Shown one piece after another: positions 60,142 through 64,000 of a DNA stretch of 64,000 nucleotides (its first letter is position 1; every line of letters begins with the position of its first letter). The position numbers were made by a program, and so were the translations under genes. The notes below the pieces were generated by a model. That model saw nothing but the letters and a program-made list of their open reading frames with translations, did not search any database and was not told where the DNA came from. The DNA lies in contig NZ_LMKC01000004.1 of NCBI RefSeq assembly GCF_001421355.1, positions 310,001 to 374,000 of the forward strand, in the 5' to 3' direction. This stretch comes from Sphingomonas sp. Leaf9 (GTDB taxonomy: Bacteria > Pseudomonadota > Alphaproteobacteria > Sphingomonadales > Sphingomonadaceae).

Positions 60142-61169
60142 GCTGCCTGTGCCTCGATTGCGGCCAGATCGCTGGCGATGCTGCGGGTCAGGTCGTCGCG
60201 GACCATTTTCGCGGCGACCTGGATCGCGTTGGACACGCCGATCGCATTGGCGCTGCCATGGCTCTTCACCACCAACCCGTTGAGGCCAAGGAAGACCGCG
60301 CCGTTATGGTTGTTGGGGTCAAGATGATGGCGCAGCAGGTCGGTCGCGGGCTTCGAAATCAGGAACCCGATCTTCGAACGCACCGACGAACGGAACGCGC
60401 GCTTGAGCAGGTCGCCGACGAAGCGTGCCGTACCCTCGGCGGTCTTGAGCGCGATGTTGCCCGAGAAACCGTCGCACACGACGACATCGACCTGTCCGCG
60501 CGACAAGCGATCCCCCTCGATATAGCCCGAAAAGGTCATCGGCAGATGCGGCGACGCGCGCAGCGTGGCTGCCGCCTCCCGCACGCTGTCGATGCCCTTC
60601 AGCTCCTCGGTGCCGATGTTCAGCAACGCGACGCGGGGGCTTTCGAGGTCGAGCGCGGTGCGGGCATAGGCTGCCCCCATCACCGCGAACTGGACGAGGT
60701 TGCGGGCATCGCACTCGGCATTGGCGCCAAGGTCGAGCATGACCAGATCATTGTCGCCAAGGCTAGGCAGCAGCGCCGCCAGCGCCGGACGATCGATGCC
60801 AGGCATGGTGCGCAGCGCGAGCTTCGCCATCGCCATCAGCGCGCCGGTATTGCCCGACGACACTGCGGCGGCGGCGCGACCCTGCTTCACCAGGTTGATG
60901 GCAATCCCCATCGACGTGGTTTTCGCACGGCGAATCGCCTGGCTGGGCTTGTCGGAAGAACCGACGACCTCAGGCGCGTGGACGATCTCCGACGCGGCAC
61001 TGAGGTTCGGGTGCGATTCGAGACCGGCGCGAATCGCCGCCTCGTCACCGACCAGCAGGAAGCGCATCGATTCGTGGCGTCGCCGGGCATGGGCGACGCC
61101 AGCGAGCATGGTGGCAAGCCCCTCGTCACCGCCCATCGCGTCGATGGCGATCCAGGAACCGTCAGCCAT
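60138..61169 (-). CDS. plsX: Phosphate acyltransferase PlsX
   Basis: Makes acyl-phosphate from acyl-ACP for phosphatidic acid synthesis. The 343 residues begin [22 protein letters not shown] and include [70 protein letters not shown] and [23 protein letters not shown], all standard. It is 27 bases after rpmF, with which it forms the widespread rpmF-plsX-fabH operon. Confidence 0.97.
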   Translation of the reverse strand: MADGSWIAIDAMGGDEGLATMLAGVAHARRRHESMRFLLVGDEAAIRAGLESHPNLSAASEIVHAPEVVGSSDKPSQAIRRAKTTSMGIAINLVKQGRAAAAVSSGNTGALMAMAKLALRTMPGIDRPALAALLPSLGDNDLVMLDLGANAECDARNLVQFAVMGAAYARTALDLESPRVALLNIGTEELKGIDSVREAAATLRASPHLPMTFSGYIEGDRLSRGQVDVVVCDGFSGNIALKTAEGTARFVGDLLKRAFRSSVRSKIGFLISKPATDLLRHHLDPNNHNGAVFLGLNGLVVKSHGSANAIGVSNAIQVAAKMVRDDLTRSIASDLAAIEAQAA

Positions 61170-61196
61170 GCGTGCTTTCCTGTCCGGTTGAGCGGT

Positions 61197-61376
61197 TTAC
61201 GCTTCGACCGAGACGACTTCGCGACCGTTATAATGGCCGCAAGCGGTGCACAGGTTGTGCGGACGCTTCAGTTCGCCACAGTTCGGGCATTCCTGGAACG
61301 ACTCGATGCTCAGCGAGTCGTGGCTGCGACGCATACCGCGCTTCGAGGGCGAGGTCTTTCTCTTGGGAACTGCCAT
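61197..61376 (-). CDS. rpmF: 50S ribosomal protein L32
   Basis: A 59-residue protein of the large subunit: [21 protein letters not shown] at the start, then a zinc-ribbon of four cysteines ([19 protein letters not shown]) and the end [11 protein letters not shown]. The C+ form with all four cysteines depends on zinc. Start at ATG 61376, stop TAA at 61197-61199. First gene of the rpmF-plsX-fabH cluster. A perfect 9-bp inverted repeat lies 25 bases before its start. Confidence 0.97.
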   Translation of the reverse strand: MAVPKRKTSPSKRGMRRSHDSLSIESFQECPNCGELKRPHNLCTACGHYNGREVVSVEA

Positions 61377-61400
61377 TTCGGCACCTTTATCACTTGGGTA

Positions 61401-61424
61401 TCAGTTGGTTTCGCTACCAACTGA
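61401..61424 (-). promoter_or_regulatory. Perfect inverted repeat in the rpmF leader
   Basis: TCAGTTGGT (61401-61409), six bases, ACCAACTGA (61416-61424). It lies 25 bases upstream of the rpmF start codon. It could be an operator for a dimeric regulator of the fatty-acid operon or a leader RNA hairpin; there is no T-run, so not a terminator. The rest of 61425-61609 contains a short family E remnant near 61577-61595. Confidence 0.55.
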
Positions 61425-61609
61425 CGACGCGGCCCAGGCAAGTGCCGAACCGCATAACTGCGACCGGCGACCCGCCGGACCGGCAGACAGGCTGGTCGCG
61501 AAGCGAACCGCGCCTATAGCGTTTTCGTGCGCGGTTGCAAGCATTGGGTTGGACTTCGCCGCCACCAATGCCGACGATATCCCTGCGCAGGCGGGGAGAC
61601 GGTGCGGCG

Positions 61610-62269
61610 CTACTTACCCATTACCGCGTCACCGACAAACGGATTCGTCGCGCGTTCGTGACCGAAGGTGCTGCCGGGACCATGGCCCGGTACGAAGGCG
61701 ATATCGTCGCCCAGCGGCCACAGCTTGGTGACCACCGATGTGAGCAGCGCCTGATGGTCCGACAGCGGAAAGTCGGTGCGGCCGATCGATCCCTGGAACA
61801 GCACATCGCCGACCAGCGCGAATCGGGCTTCCTCGTGAAAGAAGATGACATGGCCCGGCGTGTGGCCCGGCGTTTCGTACACCGACAGCACCGCTTCGCC
61901 CACGGTCACCGTATCGCCCTCGACCAGCCAGCGGTCGGGTTCGAAGGGGACACCGCGCAGGCCCCAGCGCTTGCCGTCTTCGTCCAGCCGGGCGATCCAG
62001 AAGCGATCCGCCTCGTGCGGGCCCTCGATCGGCACGCCCAGCTGCTCGGCGAGCGGCTTCGCCTCGCCGCAATGGTCGATATGACCATGGGTCAGCAGGA
62101 TTTTCTCGATCGTCACGCCCTGCTGCTCGGCGGCGGCGAGCAGGCGCGGCAGGTCGCCGCCGGGATCGACGAATGCGCCGCGCATCGTCTTCGTACACCA
62201 CAGGAGGGTGCAGTTCTGCTGGAGCGGGGTCACCGGGATGATCGCCGCGCGGATCGGGGATGGGGTCAT
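61610..62269 (-). CDS. MBL-fold metallo-hydrolase (glyoxalase II-like)
   Basis: A 219-residue zinc hydrolase of the YcbL/glyoxalase II-like group. Metal ligands are visible: LTHGHIDHCGEAK (HxHxDH), ETPGHTPGHVIF, GDVLFQGSIGRTDFPLSD and FVPGHGPGSTFGHERATNPF. The N-terminus AAIIPVTPLQQNCTLLWC is typical. Likely a cytoplasmic thioester hydrolase such as for lactoylglutathione; the substrate is unproven. I prefer ATG 62269; ATG 62281 adds four residues. Divergent from pabBC. Confidence 0.92.
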   Translation of the reverse strand: MTPSPIRAAIIPVTPLQQNCTLLWCTKTMRGAFVDPGGDLPRLLAAAEQQGVTIEKILLTHGHIDHCGEAKPLAEQLGVPIEGPHEADRFWIARLDEDGKRWGLRGVPFEPDRWLVEGDTVTVGEAVLSVYETPGHTPGHVIFFHEEARFALVGDVLFQGSIGRTDFPLSDHQALLTSVVTKLWPLGDDIAFVPGHGPGSTFGHERATNPFVGDAVMGK

Positions 62270-62355
62270 CGCACAGGCCATATCGCTTAACGCTGCGTAC
62301 ACAAAGGTGTCACGATGCTTGCCCCGCGCGCGCGCAACCGGCAAGCGTGGGCGGA

Positions 62356-64000
62356 TGTTCGACACGACCCGGCCCTTCGTGCTGTTCGACGATGCCCGGC
62401 CGGGCGGAACCGCACGGCTGTACCGCGCACCCACGCGCCTGATCTGCGCCGACCGGGTGGACGAAGTCGCAGGCGCGCTGACCGCGCTGCAGGCGGCGAC
62501 GGCGGCGGGTCAGAGCGTCGCGGGCTATCTGACCTATGAAGCCGGGGCGGCATTGGTGCCGGGGGCGCCGGAGCGCCGCGGCGACGGGCCGCTGCTGTGG
62601 TTCGGAGTGTTCGACGCGGCCGAGACGGTCGATCTGGGCGACCATCTGCCCGATCCGGCGGGGGCGTGGATCGGTTCGGTCGCGCCCGACATCGCCGCCG
62701 ATGCCTATGCCGCGCGCTGTGCCGACATCCTCGACCTGATCGCGGCGGGCGATATCTATCAGGCGAACTTGACCTTCGGCGCGACCGTGCCGCTGATCGG
62801 CGATCCACTGGCGCTCTATGCCGCGATCCGCCCGCGCGCCGCCGCCGGGCATTGCGCGGTGGTGTGGACCGGCACCGACTGGCTGTTGTCCTTTTCACCC
62901 GAGCTGTTCTTTGCGGTCGAGGGCGGTCGGATCACCGCGCGGCCGATGAAGGGCACCGCGACGCGCGATCCCGATCCGGCGCGGGACCGCGCCGCGGCGC
63001 AAGCGCTGGCGACCGATCCCAAGCAGCGCGCCGAAAACCTGATGATCGTCGACCTGATGCGCAACGACCTGTCGCGCGTCGCGAAACCGGGCAGCGTGCG
63101 GGTGCCCGAGCGCTTCGTCGTCGAAACCTATCCCAGTATCCATCAGCTGATCTCTTCAGTCACCGCCGAGCTTGCGCCTGACAAGGATGCCGTGGATGCG
63201 CTGGCGGCGCTGTTTCCCTGCGGATCGATCACCGGTGCGCCGAAACGGCGCGCGATGCAGGCGATCGATGCGGTCGAGGGCCGCGCACGCGGCATCTATA
63301 CCGGGTCGATCGGCTGGATCGACGGCGCGGGCGATGCGTCGTTCAACGTGGCGATCCGCACCCTGCACCTGCCCGCCGGCGCATCCCACGCAACGCTGGG
63401 GCTGGGATCGGGGGTCGTCGCCGATTCGGTGGCAGACGCCGAATGGCGCGAATGTCTGGCCAAGGCGCGCTTCCTTGACGCGCCCACGGCGCGGTTCGAC
63501 CTGATCGAGACGATGGCGTTCGATCCGCATAGCGGCATTCCGCTGCTGGAACGGCATCTGGCGCGGCTGACCGACAGCGCCCGCGCGCTGGGCTTTGCGT
63601 TCGACCGGCATGCGACGCGCAACGAATTGCAGGCGGCGACCTTTCGCCTGCGAATCCCCTCGCGCGTGCGGCTGTTGCTGTCGCGCAGTGGAGCGATCGC
63701 GGTCGATGTCACGCCGCTGCCCACTGCCCCGGCCGGACCGGTCGATGTCGCGCTGGCCCCGTTGCCGCTCGACACGCGCGACCTGCGCCTGGCGCACAAG
63801 ACCAGCGACCGGCGTTTCTGGCCCGCCCCGCCCGCCGGATGTTTCGAAACGATCTTCCTCAACGACCGCGGCGAGCTGACCGAGGGCAGCTTCACCTCGA
63901 TCTTCGTCGATGGCGGCGCGCAGTTGCTGACCCCGCCGCTCGACCATGGGCTATTGCCAGGCGTGCTGCGCGGCGAACTTATCGCGCGGGGCGAGGCGGT
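62356..64000 (+). CDS. pabB: Aminodeoxychorismate synthase/lyase fusion (PabB-PabC), 3' end outside window
   Basis: Makes p-aminobenzoate for folate. About 548 codons are present and the frame is open to the edge. The PabB part has DIYQANLTFGATVPL, WLLSFSPELFF, ITARPMKGTATRD, NLMIVDLMRNDLSRVAKPGSV, TYPSIHQLISSV and FPCGSITGAPKRRAMQAID. After GLGSGVVADSVADAEWRECLAKARFL comes a PabC-like aminotransferase-IV lyase domain (LIETMAFDPHSGIPLLERHLARL, LAHKTSDRRFW, FETIFLNDRGELTEGSFTSIFV). Such fusions are common in alphaproteobacteria. The lyase end is cut off. With thyA-folA it is the third folate-related locus here. Confidence 0.94.

Overview
The window is a stretch of bacterial chromosome with high GC (most lines near 65-68%) and the gene content of an alphaproteobacterium of the Sphingomonadaceae, most likely Sphingomonas. 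Points in favour are a circularly permuted two-piece tmRNA gene with the tag ANDNEALAIAA, a DivK homologue beside a DUF3572 protein, a BamF-type lipoprotein, an IalB-like protein, a TorF porin, a fused PabB-PabC, and the rimP-nusA-ylxR-infB-rbfA-truB-rpsO-pnp cluster. It is almost wholly core genome. There is no rRNA, tRNA, CRISPR array, insertion sequence or prophage.

Layout. 1-2.1 kb: end of a DUF2007 gene, then glnK-amtB behind a textbook sigma-54 promoter and a perfect CtrA-type box. 2.3-9.8 kb: thyA-folA, a membrane dipeptidase, ribF, ileS-lspA-bamF. 10-15 kb: TorF porin, ridA, a HAD hydrolase, DUF3572, divK, two integral membrane proteins and a GNAT acetyltransferase. 15-19 kb: sppA, dnaN and an outer-membrane barrel. 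19-25 kb: a phosphatase, an IalB-like protein, rlmN, a TSUP permease, a flavin reductase and a cytochrome b561/molybdopterin oxidoreductase pair. 25-37 kb (minus strand): the transcription/translation cluster rimP, nusA, ylxR, infB, a membrane protein, rbfA, tdk, truB, rpsO, pnp. 37-49 kb: PQQ-type sugar dehydrogenase, ubiG, lysC, a low-GC peptidoglycan-hydrolase/lipoprotein pair, yjbQ, a nitronate monooxygenase-like protein, a polyprenyl diphosphate synthase, chorismate mutase plus a GH130-like protein, and a second TSUP permease. 49-64 kb: ssrA, an Rrf2 regulator, mscL, lemA with two TPM proteins, a Nudix hydrolase, a lipoprotein methyltransferase, prfB, mrcA, the MerR-ihfA-fabH-plsX-rpmF cluster, an MBL hydrolase and the start of pabBC.

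Most operons are tightly packed, with 4-base ATGA or GTGA overlaps. They are separated by strong hairpins and by at least five families of dispersed palindromic repeats of about 35-120 bp. The most unusual feature is that two such palindromic elements lie in frame inside essential or conserved genes, ileS and truB, and add about 40 and 60 residues to the proteins. A third supplies the stop codon of divK. The second point of interest is the 42.3-43.4 kb pair: a three-domain peptidoglycan hydrolase without a signal peptide, overlapping an uncharacterised lipoprotein gene, in DNA clearly poorer in GC than its surroundings.
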